Part shown: one piece after another, positions 1 through 8,317 of the stretch
Numbering within the stretch: position 1 is the first letter of the stretch
Layout of the letters: every line of letters starts with the position of its first letter
Source of the DNA: Deltaproteobacteria bacterium
GTDB taxonomy: Bacteria; Myxococcota_A; JAADFL01
Assembly: GCA_013152945.1 (NCBI GenBank)
Contig: JAADFL010000171.1
Location: 7,656 to 71,655 of the forward strand
Reading direction: 5' to 3'
Length of the DNA stretch: 64,000 bases
Made by a program: the position numbers and the translations under genes
Notes under the pieces: generated by a model
What the model saw: the letters and a program-made list of their open reading frames with translations, nothing else
Database searches by the model: none
What the model was told of the DNA's origin: nothing

Positions 1-519
1 GAAGATCTGAGCAGGCGGGATCAGCTTACAGGACTGATAAACCAGAGGTACATGCTCGAAAGGCTTCAGTACGAGATTTTCAGGATAGAGAGGTACGAGA
101 GACCTTTGTGTTTTGCAATGATCGACTTGGACAATCTCAAGGAAATAAATGATACTTTGCTGGACCATCAGGCAGGAAGTACGGCCCTCAAGGTATTTGC
201 CGATCTCTTGCGTACTGCAGTTCGAAGAACCGATATTGCAGCCAGGTATGGAGGAGATGAATTCGCATTAATCCTTGTCGAGACTGAAATCGAGGAAGGT
301 TTTCAGATAATAGAACGCGTGCGTACTGTCCTGGATTCCACGGAAATAGTATATAACCAAACCTCGTTCAGGATTACAGCCAGCGCTGGAATGGCGCCGT
401 ACGAGAGAACACTGACCGTTGCGGACCTTATAAGGCGCGCGGACAGGGCTCTCTATCGAGCCAAGCACCAGGGTAGAAACCGGTCTTGTCTCTTCGATCC
501 GCGCCTCGACGGGACCTGA
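1..519 (+). CDS. GGDEF-domain diguanylate cyclase, 5'-truncated by the window edge
   Basis: The reading frame is open from base 1 and the first visible residues (EDLSRRDQLTGLINQRY) are the standard beginning of a GGDEF domain. The ATG at 52 is therefore internal, and the sensory N-terminus lies outside the window. The active-site motif is intact (RYGGDEFALIL). Five residues before it is RRTD, which fits the RxxD inhibitory site that binds the product. The domain should condense two GTP into cyclic di-GMP. It ends 29 bases before the CvpA gene on the same strand. The PilZ protein at 18457-18867 is a possible c-di-GMP receptor in the same window, but that link is inference. What signal the protein senses cannot be seen. 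Confidence 0.93.
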   Translation, partial: EDLSRRDQLTGLINQRYMLERLQYEIFRIERYERPLCFAMIDLDNLKEINDTLLDHQAGSTALKVFADLLRTAVRRTDIAARYGGDEFALILVETEIEEGFQIIERVRTVLDSTEIVYNQTSFRITASAGMAPYERTLTVADLIRRADRALYRAKHQGRNRSCLFDPRLDGT

Positions 520-547
520 TGCCGGGGGATACAGGGGGTGATTTTCC

Positions 548-1207
548 ATGAATTGGTTGGATTACCTGTTTATTGGGATCTTGGCATTTTCAACCCTGAT
601 TGGGCTTTTCAGAGGCCTGGTCAGGTCTGTATTTTCAATATTGGCCATAATTTTCGGTTTTGCAGGTGCAGCGGCGCTGGGTCCTTTAGCGGCTCCACTA
701 TTAAAAAGCACCATAGAACAACCCGCTGTTCGTACAGTTATTGCCGCGATCTGTGTTTTTCTTGCCGTGTGGGTGGTGTTGCGGATTGTCGCATGGCTGA
801 TTACAAAGGCCTTGGCCTCTTTGAAGCTGTCATGGGCCAATAGGCTGGGTGGTGGCGCATTCGGTATTTTAAGAGGTCTTGCCGTTTGCGGGCTGGTTCT
901 ACTTGCCTTGACATACATGCTTGAACCGGGAAGTCCAACCCTGAAGAAGTCGGTTTTACGGCCGCAAATGAACAAGTTCGTCGTTGCCCCCATGGTTGAG
1001 TTATTGCCAAAAGACGTGGACAAAGAACTCGACAAGAGAAGAGAGGCTTTGGGTGAAACCTTGGATGATGCCGGACAGGTGTCGAAACTAGGGGAAAAAC
1101 TCAAGCAGGAACTCGAAAAGGGTGCGCATGGACTGAACAAGACCGGAAAGGTGTTGGATGATTTGGTAAAAAAGGGCAAGGAGGCTGCCGGCTCACTTGC
1201 CAAGTAG
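548..1207 (+). CDS. CvpA family membrane protein
   Basis: This 219-residue protein has hydrophobic segments at roughly residues 5-40, 62-90 and 103-125. A charged, lysine- and glutamate-rich tail predicted to be coiled or helical follows. The opening NWLDYLFIGILAFSTLIGLFRG is the usual CvpA start: an Asp-containing first helix followed by the G-x-x-RG turn. CvpA proteins are inner-membrane proteins linked to colicin V production and, in several bacteria, to envelope stress and bile resistance; their biochemical activity is unknown. The start is an ATG with a GGGGTG ribosome site upstream. It follows the GGDEF gene closely and may share its transcript. The charged C-terminal extension of about 90 residues is longer than in the shortest family members. 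Confidence 0.85.
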   Translation: MNWLDYLFIGILAFSTLIGLFRGLVRSVFSILAIIFGFAGAAALGPLAAPLLKSTIEQPAVRTVIAAICVFLAVWVVLRIVAWLITKALASLKLSWANRLGGGAFGILRGLAVCGLVLLALTYMLEPGSPTLKKSVLRPQMNKFVVAPMVELLPKDVDKELDKRREALGETLDDAGQVSKLGEKLKQELEKGAHGLNKTGKVLDDLVKKGKEAAGSLAK

Positions 1208-1438
1208 GAGCATGGCCCAACCACAGCAACCACAGTTTTTATCAAATATTAATATAAAGTTTTTCAATAGACCGGGACCGAACAAGATATGTCTGTTGGT
1301 TTTTTCCCTATGATATCCAAGAAATTATGACATGAGCGAGCAAGATAATCATGGGACATACGGATGTCATAACTATCAAGGAATTACTTTTATTATTTTT
1401 AACAATCATCCCCATAACATTGGGGATATCTGAATCCA

Positions 1439-2851
1439 TTATTCCAAGTCACTGGCCAAGTCTGGAGAATTATTTTCCTGTTCCAAGAGCATGGTGGACT
1501 CCTTTTCCGGGTGTGTCTCTGCATCAGGATAGTACGATCCGGCATCCGGTTCCAAGATATTATTTTCTATTTCTTTTTTTGTTTCTTGGAGCCCCCGGTC
1601 TTCTCCTTTAGAAGTAATATCTCCTTCAGCCCGGTTTTCATTTTGTTCCAAAGGAATTTCTTTAAAGTTGCCTTCTTCTTTTTTACTGCTCCTTGGTGTT
1701 TCCTGAATTTCCCCTGCTGGCTGCTCGGTCGTCGACAGCCCTGCTTGGTCCCGGCATAGACCATATTGATCCAGGTACCTTTCCTGTAGATCTTTCAATC
1801 GTGTCCCGGCATTTTCAATCCATTCGTTGGTTACGCCCATGCGCTCGGCCATGTCCAGGTTCTGCGAATATATCCTGATGGCCTTTTTGGCTAAAACGTC
1901 TATGTATTTCTTGAGTTCACAATAATATATCGATTTTTCCTCTTCAGTCAGCCCCTGAGGCAGGTCAGCACCAATGACGTCATCTACGAAGTCGTCGTAC
2001 AGCTTGCCTATGCCATAGGCTGCTGCAGTTGCCCAGTACTTATCTCCTATTCTCATGGCTCTCAAGTACGAGTGCTGCGCTCTGAGTAAAAGCGCACATT
2101 TTTCGACCAGATTTTTTTTCATATTTTCAATCGGAAGCTTTAGTTTAATATTTCTGAAGCGATTGCTCCAGATCTCACCCAAGGTGAATTGTGCCTGGGC
2201 AGCCACGGGGTTGCCGTCTGTGCCGCCGATCTTGCCTGCCAGTCCCAATGGTGAAAGTGCGTGAGTCAGCATGCTCTCCGCCCGATCCAGGTGACCCATG
2301 TTGAAGTAAGCTATGCCTAATCTTACTGTTGCATCGAACCTCTCGTCCGGGGTCAGATCGCCTTCGCTCAATATCTTGGATGCCATTGCAGCAGCCTTGT
2401 CCGGGCTTCTTAATTTTTCATAGCACCAGGCCGCCCTGAAGCGGGCATCGTGAGCTTCCCTTGTACCTGGAAATGTCTTGATTACAGTCAGGTACCTGGA
2501 CAAGGCTTCTGTAAAGTCCGAAAGTTCTTCGAGAATCAACCCGGCATTGTAAAGGGCCAGTGACGCAGCTCGACTGTCCGGCCAGCGCTTCCATACCTGG
2601 TCGAAGTATTCAAGGCTGCCTGTTGAATCGCCACGGTCATAGAGTTCCTGAGCATGTTCGAACGCTATGTCAGGGCCGGCCAAGGCGGGGTCGGCCTTCG
2701 GATCGCCTATAATGACTACCGGTTCCATCTCATACTTGACGACTCTGGTGTGTTTCCCGGCTCCACAGCCGGGAAACAGTATCGGGGAGATCAATGCAAC
2801 CCAGAAGGCAGGGCTGATTGTTATAACTTGTCTTTTCAGGCTTACATGCAT
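1439..2851 (-). CDS. TPR-repeat lipoprotein
   Basis: A 470-residue exported lipoprotein. The N-terminus is a signal peptide ending in the lipobox LFPGC, which puts the acylated cysteine at about residue 29. Residues from about 70 to 260 contain helical pairs of TPR type (AQELYDRGDSTGSLEYFDQV, ALYNAGLILEELSDFTEALSRYLTVIKTFP, AYFNMGHLDRAESML). This layout resembles BamD/YbgF-like periplasmic TPR proteins. The last 120 residues are acidic, low in complexity and probably disordered. It is the last gene of a four-gene - strand operon, 20 bases after the YjbQ gene. A GAGG sits 8-9 bases before the ATG. No specific partner can be named. A scaffolding role in envelope protein assembly is typical of such proteins but is inference here. 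Confidence 0.8.
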   Translation of the reverse strand: MHVSLKRQVITISPAFWVALISPILFPGCGAGKHTRVVKYEMEPVVIIGDPKADPALAGPDIAFEHAQELYDRGDSTGSLEYFDQVWKRWPDSRAASLALYNAGLILEELSDFTEALSRYLTVIKTFPGTREAHDARFRAAWCYEKLRSPDKAAAMASKILSEGDLTPDERFDATVRLGIAYFNMGHLDRAESMLTHALSPLGLAGKIGGTDGNPVAAQAQFTLGEIWSNRFRNIKLKLPIENMKKNLVEKCALLLRAQHSYLRAMRIGDKYWATAAAYGIGKLYDDFVDDVIGADLPQGLTEEEKSIYYCELKKYIDVLAKKAIRIYSQNLDMAERMGVTNEWIENAGTRLKDLQERYLDQYGLCRDQAGLSTTEQPAGEIQETPRSSKKEEGNFKEIPLEQNENRAEGDITSKGEDRGLQETKKEIENNILEPDAGSYYPDAETHPEKESTMLLEQENNSPDLASDLE

Positions 2852-2871
2852 TCAGACAAACCTCGTCCGGG

Positions 2872-3282
2872 TCATGACTGCTCACCCTGTATCTGTACTA
2901 TGAATCGCCTCCTTCGCGGTCCGTCGAAATCGCAGAAGAAAATAGATTGCCAGGTGCCGAGAAGCAGCCTGGCGCCTTGTACCGGCACGAGCCTGGATGT
3001 GCCCAAAAGGTTGGATTTGATGTGGGCGTCACTGTTGCCCTCTGCATGCCTGTATGAATCAACCCTTGGTATCAATTCGTCCAGCTTGGCCAATGTGTCG
3101 AGAACCACCGCAGGGTCTGCATTCTCATTGATTGCGATTGCTGCTGTTGTATGTGGGCAATAAACAAGGCATGAGCCCTGTTTTATCCCTGATTCGGCCA
3201 ACACGTCCGAAACCCTGGATGTTACATCCATCATCTCCTGGCGCATGGTCGTTTCAACCTTTATTTCCTTTAAAAAGATCAT
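2872..3282 (-). CDS. YjbQ/UPF0047 family protein
   Basis: At 136 residues this is the family's normal length. The characteristic blocks are present: YCPHTTAAIAINENAD, the H-x-E-G-N-x-D-A-H segment near residue 80, and VPVQGARLLLGTWQSIFF-x-D-FDGPR-x-R at the end. Family members have a beta-barrel-like trimeric fold with clustered histidines. Several can complement a thiE mutant as weak thiamin phosphate synthases, but the native function is not settled. The start ATG overlaps the stop of the upstream ArsA gene (ATGA), so translation is probably coupled. No thiamin genes are nearby, which makes a thiamin role no more likely than another. Confidence 0.9.
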   Translation of the reverse strand: MIFLKEIKVETTMRQEMMDVTSRVSDVLAESGIKQGSCLVYCPHTTAAIAINENADPAVVLDTLAKLDELIPRVDSYRHAEGNSDAHIKSNLLGTSRLVPVQGARLLLGTWQSIFFCDFDGPRRRRFIVQIQGEQS

Positions 3283-4424
3283 TTTACAACCTCCTCTGCA
3301 GATTGAACGAGCCTGTAAAGAGCCCCGATACTACCGTTCGGATCCCTTGTTTCCGGTAATGATATTACCGGACAAGAGAGTTTTTCCACCAGGTTTTTCA
3401 ATGTATCCCGCTGCGTTACGGCAATGGACGAAAGTAATGCCTGGTTTTCCGACAGGGCCTTGGACAGGCGCGTCAAGGCCGTAGATCCTATTGTATGTTG
3501 CTCGAACAGGCTGGAAAGCTCTTGTCTCAAATCCTTGTCCGGACAAGGTTCCAAAAACCGCGGCATCAGCCTGTTTACAATTACCATGGCCAGGTTCAGG
3601 CCTCTGTTTTGAAGTTCCCCGGCAAGATGCCATGTCTCTTCAACACCGGTTGGCCCGGGCCCGGTGACCAGCACTATTGTGGTGTCCGGGGCTCCGAATC
3701 TTTTTGCCGATAAAGATGCTGTTTCTTCGAAGCCCTTGAACATCTGTTTGAAGGCAGCCAGGAACTCCATGAGTTCCCTAAGAAAGGCCGATCCCAGTAA
3801 AGTAGAAAACGCCCGGAAAGCCATGCCTGCGGCCTTCATTCCAAACAAGGAGAATCGTCCTGCCGTCGAGTACAAGTTGACAGCAGTCTTAAAAACAGGT
3901 TCGTTCAGTACGGCCTCCAGCTTTCGGGGCGCGTCCAGGAAGGAAAGGGCCTCTGTACTTGGAGGTGTATCAACTATCAGCAGGTCTTGTTCACCTGCTT
4001 CGCAAAGATGTTCGACCTCTTCAATGGCCACGTACTCGTGGACACCTGCCAAGGTGCCCGAGAGGTGCTTGTAGAACCTGTTGTTCACTATTGTCCGGAT
4101 CTCTTTATCATTGCCGGCCTTCCTGGAAATAAGCCTGTCCAATGCCTCGTTGCGGTCCAGGGTGCTTGCGGTCAGTGTTCCACTCGCATGAGGCACGCCA
4201 AGGTTTTGCTCGGATACATCCCGGCCTATGCCCAAGGCATCGGCCAGTCTCTTGGCCGGATCAATGGTGAGCAGCCTTACGTCCTTGCCCATGGCTGCAG
4301 CTTTTACACCCAGGCAGGCGCTTACTGTTGTTTTTCCTACACCGCCCGGCCCCAGTATCATCACAAGATTATGATTTGTCAGGAGCTCAAGGAGTGGCTC
4401 ATTAAGTTCCTCTGCCTGTTTCAA
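3279..4424 (-). CDS. ArsA/Get3-family ATPase with intact P-loop
   Basis: This 381-residue protein has a complete deviant Walker A (LGPGGVGKTTVSACLGVKAA, residues about 24-43), the ArsA switch I region (LLTIDPAKRLADALG) and switch II (LLIVDTPPSTEALSFLDAPR). The family couples ATP hydrolysis to handling of metalloids (ArsA) or tail-anchored proteins (Get3). There is no arsB, arsC or arsR nearby, so arsenite export is not supported. The start is a TTG at 4424 preceded by a G-rich ribosome site (AGGGGGG), one base after the stop of the upstream ArsA-like gene. The two ATPases are thus translationally coupled and may act as a heterodimer. That matches the two-half architecture of classical ArsA, but it is inference. 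Confidence 0.88.
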   Translation of the reverse strand: MKQAEELNEPLLELLTNHNLVMILGPGGVGKTTVSACLGVKAAAMGKDVRLLTIDPAKRLADALGIGRDVSEQNLGVPHASGTLTASTLDRNEALDRLISRKAGNDKEIRTIVNNRFYKHLSGTLAGVHEYVAIEEVEHLCEAGEQDLLIVDTPPSTEALSFLDAPRKLEAVLNEPVFKTAVNLYSTAGRFSLFGMKAAGMAFRAFSTLLGSAFLRELMEFLAAFKQMFKGFEETASLSAKRFGAPDTTIVLVTGPGPTGVEETWHLAGELQNRGLNLAMVIVNRLMPRFLEPCPDKDLRQELSSLFEQHTIGSTALTRLSKALSENQALLSSIAVTQRDTLKNLVEKLSCPVISLPETRDPNGSIGALYRLVQSAEEVVK

Positions 4425-4425
4425 T

Positions 4426-5451
4426 TCAGGCCCCCCTGCCCGACTGTAAATGCCTGGTCAGGATTATCAGGTCATCTTGTCCTTGAACCGGGTGCCCGAG
4501 TTCGGGCAATTCGAATGTAACCAAATTTACCATGGACTTGAGCCTGTTAATCTCCCTTCGTTGGCGTCTCCGGGCATCCAGGGTCCATCGCCAGGCTTCG
4601 ATTGCATGTCTCAGGGACCTGCTGCCCCTGGAGGCACACCTTTCCGCTGTATGGAAAAGGGGCTCCAGTGAGCGCGGCAAGGGCCTGGACAAGACCCTGT
4701 TAAAAAACAATGCCAAGGGTTTAACCCTGGTCTGTGTTCTTATAGCCTCGTACAGTTGGACAGTTTCCCTGGCAGGAAGTTCCTCGGCCAGGGAAACGAG
4801 TATTATGGATGTGGCCACCGGATCCTGCAGAATGGCCTGCATCCACGCCGCTTCTTTTTTAAGCGGGCCCTTGAAGACCGCATCCAGTATTATTTCCGGC
4901 AATTTAATGAACGTAATACCATGACCTGTTGCAGGACCGTCCAGGATTACCAGGTCGAAGCGCCTTCTTCTCGATCCAGGCTCTCGTTCCCTTACATGGT
5001 TGAGTACCTTTCCAAGCAATAACAAGTCATCCAGGCCGGGAATGGCATTAAGGAAAGATCTGGCAAAAGCGCTGTCGAAACCATGACGGAATATAAAGTC
5101 AAACTTGAATTTGAGCGTCACGTATTCCCGTAATGCATCCCTGGGCATCATTGCAGCCGCCCACATATTTTTACCGATATGTTCCGGGTGCGACCCGAGT
5201 TTGCGACCGGACAGTATCCTGGATGCTTCATACGACCCGGACCTTGCATCGAGCAACAGGACTTTCTTTCCTCTTGATGCGCCGACAAGGGCCAGGCATG
5301 CGGACATGGAACTTCTGCCTGTTCCTCCCTTGCCAGCCACGATCAGGAGTTTTCGATTCAATAAAGCCTGGAGTCCTTCTGACATGGACAGGATTTTTAG
5401 CATGCACCGGGGCGGTCTGCAAATGAGTGTGTTTTGGATACGGAATTTCAT
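4426..5451 (-). CDS. ArsA-like ATPase with altered Walker A lysine
   Basis: This 341-residue P-loop protein belongs to the ArsA/MinD group, with VAGKGGTGRSSMSACLALVG, then VLLLDARSGSYEASRIL and DLVILDGPATGHGITFIKLPE. In the canonical deviant Walker A (KGGxGKT/S) the second lysine contacts the phosphates. Here that residue is arginine (KGGTGRS), while the first, signature lysine is kept. The protein may therefore bind nucleotide but hydrolyse it poorly. It is the first gene of the four-gene operon ending at 1439 and sits directly before an ArsA with an intact site, which suggests an active/regulatory pair. The start is uncertain: ATGs at 5451, 5403 and 5385 all lack a clear ribosome site. Confidence 0.8.
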   Translation of the reverse strand: MKFRIQNTLICRPPRCMLKILSMSEGLQALLNRKLLIVAGKGGTGRSSMSACLALVGASRGKKVLLLDARSGSYEASRILSGRKLGSHPEHIGKNMWAAAMMPRDALREYVTLKFKFDFIFRHGFDSAFARSFLNAIPGLDDLLLLGKVLNHVREREPGSRRRRFDLVILDGPATGHGITFIKLPEIILDAVFKGPLKKEAAWMQAILQDPVATSIILVSLAEELPARETVQLYEAIRTQTRVKPLALFFNRVLSRPLPRSLEPLFHTAERCASRGSRSLRHAIEAWRWTLDARRRQRREINRLKSMVNLVTFELPELGHPVQGQDDLIILTRHLQSGRGA

Positions 5452-5903
5452 TTGAAATACAGGGCGGCATTAAGCAAGTGGCGAAAGGGCAAGAACAAGG
5501 TGTTGTTTCCTTTTGGGACGTACAAATTGCGTGTGTTGGCCGGAGTAAGATGCGAAGAGGCTCCTTGCAAAACAGTTGGGCCGGGATAGCTGATTAATAG
5601 TCCCCGCCCTTATGAATTGAACAACGGATCTTGTACTTGTCAAAGGTCAAGAAGTGTACATTTCCTGTTTTTTATGGTTTCCCGTGTGTTGTTTGCCATC
5701 CAAGGTGGCGAAAACCTATCATCCAAATATTAATATAAGCCCTTTTTAAGGTTATTACATGCAAGCCATGCCTTAATTTGGCCTCAAAAAGCGAAATATC
5801 AAAAAATCAACCTGGGTGGAGACACTTCCAAGAAGTGACATACTCCGGTAAAAAAGCAACGAAAAAAACACAAAAAGCAAAAATTATTCCGGCTCCGATC
5901 CTG
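5452..5903. other. Gene-free interval between nrdD accessory gene and ArsA operon
   Basis: About 450 bases without a credible gene on either strand. Read on the - strand, the stretch just after the small nrd gene is very U-rich (about 5835-5890) but lacks a strong stem, so a terminator cannot be claimed. An AT-rich 15-mer, CAAATATTAATATAA, occurs at 5724-5738 and identically at 1243-1257. I see no riboswitch or RNA gene. Confidence 0.5.
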
Positions 5904-6071
5904 TTACCTGCCAGCGATTTTTCTTTCAGCCTTTGCAGGCTTGCCTGCCACATTGAAGGACTTGCGATCTTCGAATTCTTCCTTTTTACCAAGGTTCCAC
6001 TGCTGGACCGGTCTGAAGAAACCGCACACCCTCGAGTACACCTCGGTCTTTGCATTACAACGCGTAGCCAT
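5904..6071 (-). CDS. Separate glycyl-radical subunit of class III ribonucleotide reductase
   Basis: A 55-residue gene. It starts MATRCNAKTEVYSRVCGFF and continues with a RPVQQWNLGKKEEFEDRK segment. This is the C-terminal glycyl-radical region of NrdD, in which the glycine of RVxG-Y/F carries the radical, here RVCGFF at residue 17. The catalytic chain at 6083-8122 lacks this segment. The gene starts 11 bases after the nrdD stop, in a different frame, with an ideal AGGAGG ribosome site 7 bases before its ATG, which argues for independent translation. The cysteine at residue 5 lies where the zinc knuckle before TEVYSRV normally has its last cysteine, so the metal site may be assembled from both chains. 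A sequencing frameshift is the main alternative. Confidence 0.82.
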   Translation of the reverse strand: MATRCNAKTEVYSRVCGFFRPVQQWNLGKKEEFEDRKSFNVAGKPAKAERKIAGR

Positions 6072-6082
6072 TTCTCTTCCTC

Positions 6083-8122
6083 CTATCGATTTTCGGCCTG
6101 GATTTTTTCTCCAGACTCCTGTGTTTGACCGTCTGTTACAGCGGATTCATCCTCTTCCACCATGTACGGACAAGAGAAATGCTCGCCCGGAATATATCCG
6201 TGAACCGGACAAATAGTGAAGGTGGGTGTAAGGGTGAAATACGGGATTTTGAACGAGTGGGTGACCTTTTTCACCAAGAGCTTGGCCTGTTCTCCAGAAT
6301 CGAGCCTTTCTCCAAGGTAGGCGTGAAAGACCGTGCCCCCGGTGTATGCGGATTGAAGAGGCTCCTGGTGCTCCAATGCCCTGAACAAGTCATCCGTCAA
6401 TCCGACAGGTAGATGAGTCGAGTTTGTATAGTAAGGTTCTTCCTGCCCTGAATGGAGCACCCTCTCTCCAAACATGTCCGCATCCAGCTTTGCCAGTCTA
6501 TAGCTGGTGCTTTCTGCCGGCGTTGCCTCCAAGTTGTATAGATTACCTGTCTCCACCTGGTATTCCCGGACTTTCTCCCTGAGGAAGTTTAGAACCTTCA
6601 ACGAAAAGTCCCTTCCTTCAAAGGATTCGATTCCCGAACCCAGCATGTTGAGGCAGGCCTCGTGCATGCCGACGAGCCCGATGGTGGAAAAGTGGTTATC
6701 CCAGTATTTTTTCGATTTCTGAAATACTTGCTCCAGGTAATGCTTGGCATATGGGTACAGGCCGTCTGCAGTCAATCTCTCCAAAGCCTTTCTCTTTATT
6801 TCCAGGCTATCTCTGGCAAGGTCGGCCAGTTTGGTGAGTTCCCGGAAGAATTCCGATTCGTCTTTTGCAAGGTATCCTATCCTTGGAAGATTCAGGGTAA
6901 CCACCCCGATACTTCCGGTCAACGGTGAAGAACCGAAAAGCCCGCCGCCTCTGCGCAGCAGTTCGCGATTGTCCAATCTCAAGCGGCAGCACATACTCCT
7001 CGCATCTTCGGGTTTCATGTCGCTGCCGACATAGTTTGCAAAGTAGGGTATGCCGTACTTGGCTGTCATTTTGAAAACATCGTCCAAACCCGGATCATCC
7101 CAGTCCAGGTCTTCCGAAATATTATAGGTCGGTATAGGAAAGGTGAATATCCTGCCGTCCGCATCACCTTGGCTCAATACCTCGCACAGGGCCTTGTTGA
7201 ACATGTTCATCTCATGTTTGCAATCACCGTAAGTAAACTCCCGGGGCTTGCCGCCGATGATTGCCGGCATTCCGGCAAGGTGGACAGGCGGTTCGAGATC
7301 GAGAGTAATGTTGGTGAAAGGAGTTTGGAAACCCACCCTGGTCGGGACATTGACATTGTAAGTGAACTCCTGTATCGCCTGTTTCACTTGTTCATAATTC
7401 AAGTTGTCTACCCTGATAAAGGGCGCCAGCAGTGTGTCGAAGTTGCTGAATGCCTGGGCCCCCGCAGCTTCACCTTGCAAGGTATAGAAAAAATTTACCG
7501 CCTGGCCCAGTGCGGTCCTCAAGTGCCTTGCAGGAGCGCTCCTGATCTTGCCGTATGCCCCGCCGAAACCTTTTTCCAAGAGGTCCATCAAGTCCCACCC
7601 GCAACAGTACACCGAGAGCATTCCAAGGTCGTGAATGTGGAAATCTCCTTTGCTGTGGGCCTGGGCTACTGCCGGTGGGTAAACCCTCTCGAGCCAGTAC
7701 TGACTGGTCGCCCTGGATGCTATGTAATTATTAAGACCTTGAAGAGAGTAACCCATGTTTGCGTTTTCGTTTACTCTCCAGTCCCTTGCATCGAGGTAAT
7801 CATCGACAGCCTCGATGGCGTCTTCCCACAATTTGCTGGTTTGCCTCATTCTTGCGTGCTGATTTCTGTAGATGATATATGTCTTGGCGATACGGGAATG
7901 TCCGAGACCTATCAAAGTGTCTTCTACAATATCTTGTATTTCCTCTACATTGGGAACCTTGTCCCAGTTAATCTGTTCCACCACCCGGTCGGTAACCCCT
8001 TCAGCCCATGACCAATCGGAAAATTCACAGGCCTCACCGGCCTTGTACACCGCCATGGTAATTCTCTTCCTGTCAAAAGAAACCCTGCGGCCATCACGTT
8101 TAACGATAAATTTTGGCTCCAT
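6083..8122 (-). CDS. nrdD: Anaerobic ribonucleoside-triphosphate reductase catalytic subunit
   Basis: Class III ribonucleotide reductases make dNTPs without oxygen. This 679-residue chain starts with an ATP-cone regulatory domain (FIVKRDGRRVSFDRKRITMAVYKAGEA), followed by the barrel with typical NrdD blocks: HIHDLGMLSVYCCGWDL, NVPTRVGFQTPFTNITLDL, ARSMCCRLRLDNRELLRRGGGLFGSSPLTGSIGVVTLNLPRIGY. It ends after ICPVHGYIPGEHFSCPYM plus an acidic tail. The glycyl-radical segment that family members carry at this end is missing and is encoded by the next gene (5904-6071). I use the ATG at 8122, which has GGTGGAG upstream, rather than the GTG at 8137. No nrdG activase gene is visible nearby. Two NrdR-type boxes precede the gene. 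Confidence 0.93.
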   Translation of the reverse strand: MEPKFIVKRDGRRVSFDRKRITMAVYKAGEACEFSDWSWAEGVTDRVVEQINWDKVPNVEEIQDIVEDTLIGLGHSRIAKTYIIYRNQHARMRQTSKLWEDAIEAVDDYLDARDWRVNENANMGYSLQGLNNYIASRATSQYWLERVYPPAVAQAHSKGDFHIHDLGMLSVYCCGWDLMDLLEKGFGGAYGKIRSAPARHLRTALGQAVNFFYTLQGEAAGAQAFSNFDTLLAPFIRVDNLNYEQVKQAIQEFTYNVNVPTRVGFQTPFTNITLDLEPPVHLAGMPAIIGGKPREFTYGDCKHEMNMFNKALCEVLSQGDADGRIFTFPIPTYNISEDLDWDDPGLDDVFKMTAKYGIPYFANYVGSDMKPEDARSMCCRLRLDNRELLRRGGGLFGSSPLTGSIGVVTLNLPRIGYLAKDESEFFRELTKLADLARDSLEIKRKALERLTADGLYPYAKHYLEQVFQKSKKYWDNHFSTIGLVGMHEACLNMLGSGIESFEGRDFSLKVLNFLREKVREYQVETGNLYNLEATPAESTSYRLAKLDADMFGERVLHSGQEEPYYTNSTHLPVGLTDDLFRALEHQEPLQSAYTGGTVFHAYLGERLDSGEQAKLLVKKVTHSFKIPYFTLTPTFTICPVHGYIPGEHFSCPYMVEEDESAVTDGQTQESGEKIQAENR

Positions 8123-8255
8123 GCTCAAAATCTCCACCCATCATTATGCGATTCACTCCAATCGAATCCATTCTGGACACGTTCTTTGCCCGTCTGTTTC
8201 AAGTTGTGTTGTGCCAGTTCTCCCGGTGTGTATATTTGGCTCAGGCACTATGGCC

Positions 8256-8261
8256 TGTCAA
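8256..8261 (-). promoter_or_regulatory. Candidate -35 element of the nrdD promoter
   Basis: On the - strand TTGACA lies here, about 134 bases before the nrdD ATG, followed about 18 bases later by an AT-rich -10-like stretch (AAATATA). It abuts the first NrdR-type box (8270-8285), the position expected for a repressor that blocks RNA polymerase. The -10 is weak. Confidence 0.4.
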
Positions 8262-8269
8262 GAAAAAAA

Positions 8270-8317
8270 ATACAATATATTGGGGCTTTTATCATCTATT
8301 GTTACAATATCTTGTGG
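8270..8317 (-). promoter_or_regulatory. Tandem NrdR-type boxes upstream of nrdD
   Basis: Two near-identical 16-bp sites: ATACAATATATTGGGG (8270-8285) and TTACAATATCTTGTGG (8302-8317). Both carry the NrdR core C-W-A-T-A-T-N-T-W-G. Their equivalent bases are 32 bp apart, about three helical turns, which is the phasing known for tandem NrdR boxes. NrdR represses ribonucleotide reductase genes according to dATP/ATP level. The pair lies about 150 bases before nrdD and could also affect the divergent purN promoter. No nrdR gene is in the window. Confidence 0.75.

Noticed and set aside
1408-1427. ATCCCC-loop-GGGGAT hairpin as a terminator of the TPR lipoprotein gene
   Set aside because: The stem is only 6 bp and no U-run follows in the direction of transcription of either flanking gene.
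3279-5451. Arsenite export operon
   Set aside because: Two ArsA-family ATPases are present but there is no arsB, arsC, arsD or arsR and no metal-binding cysteine set.
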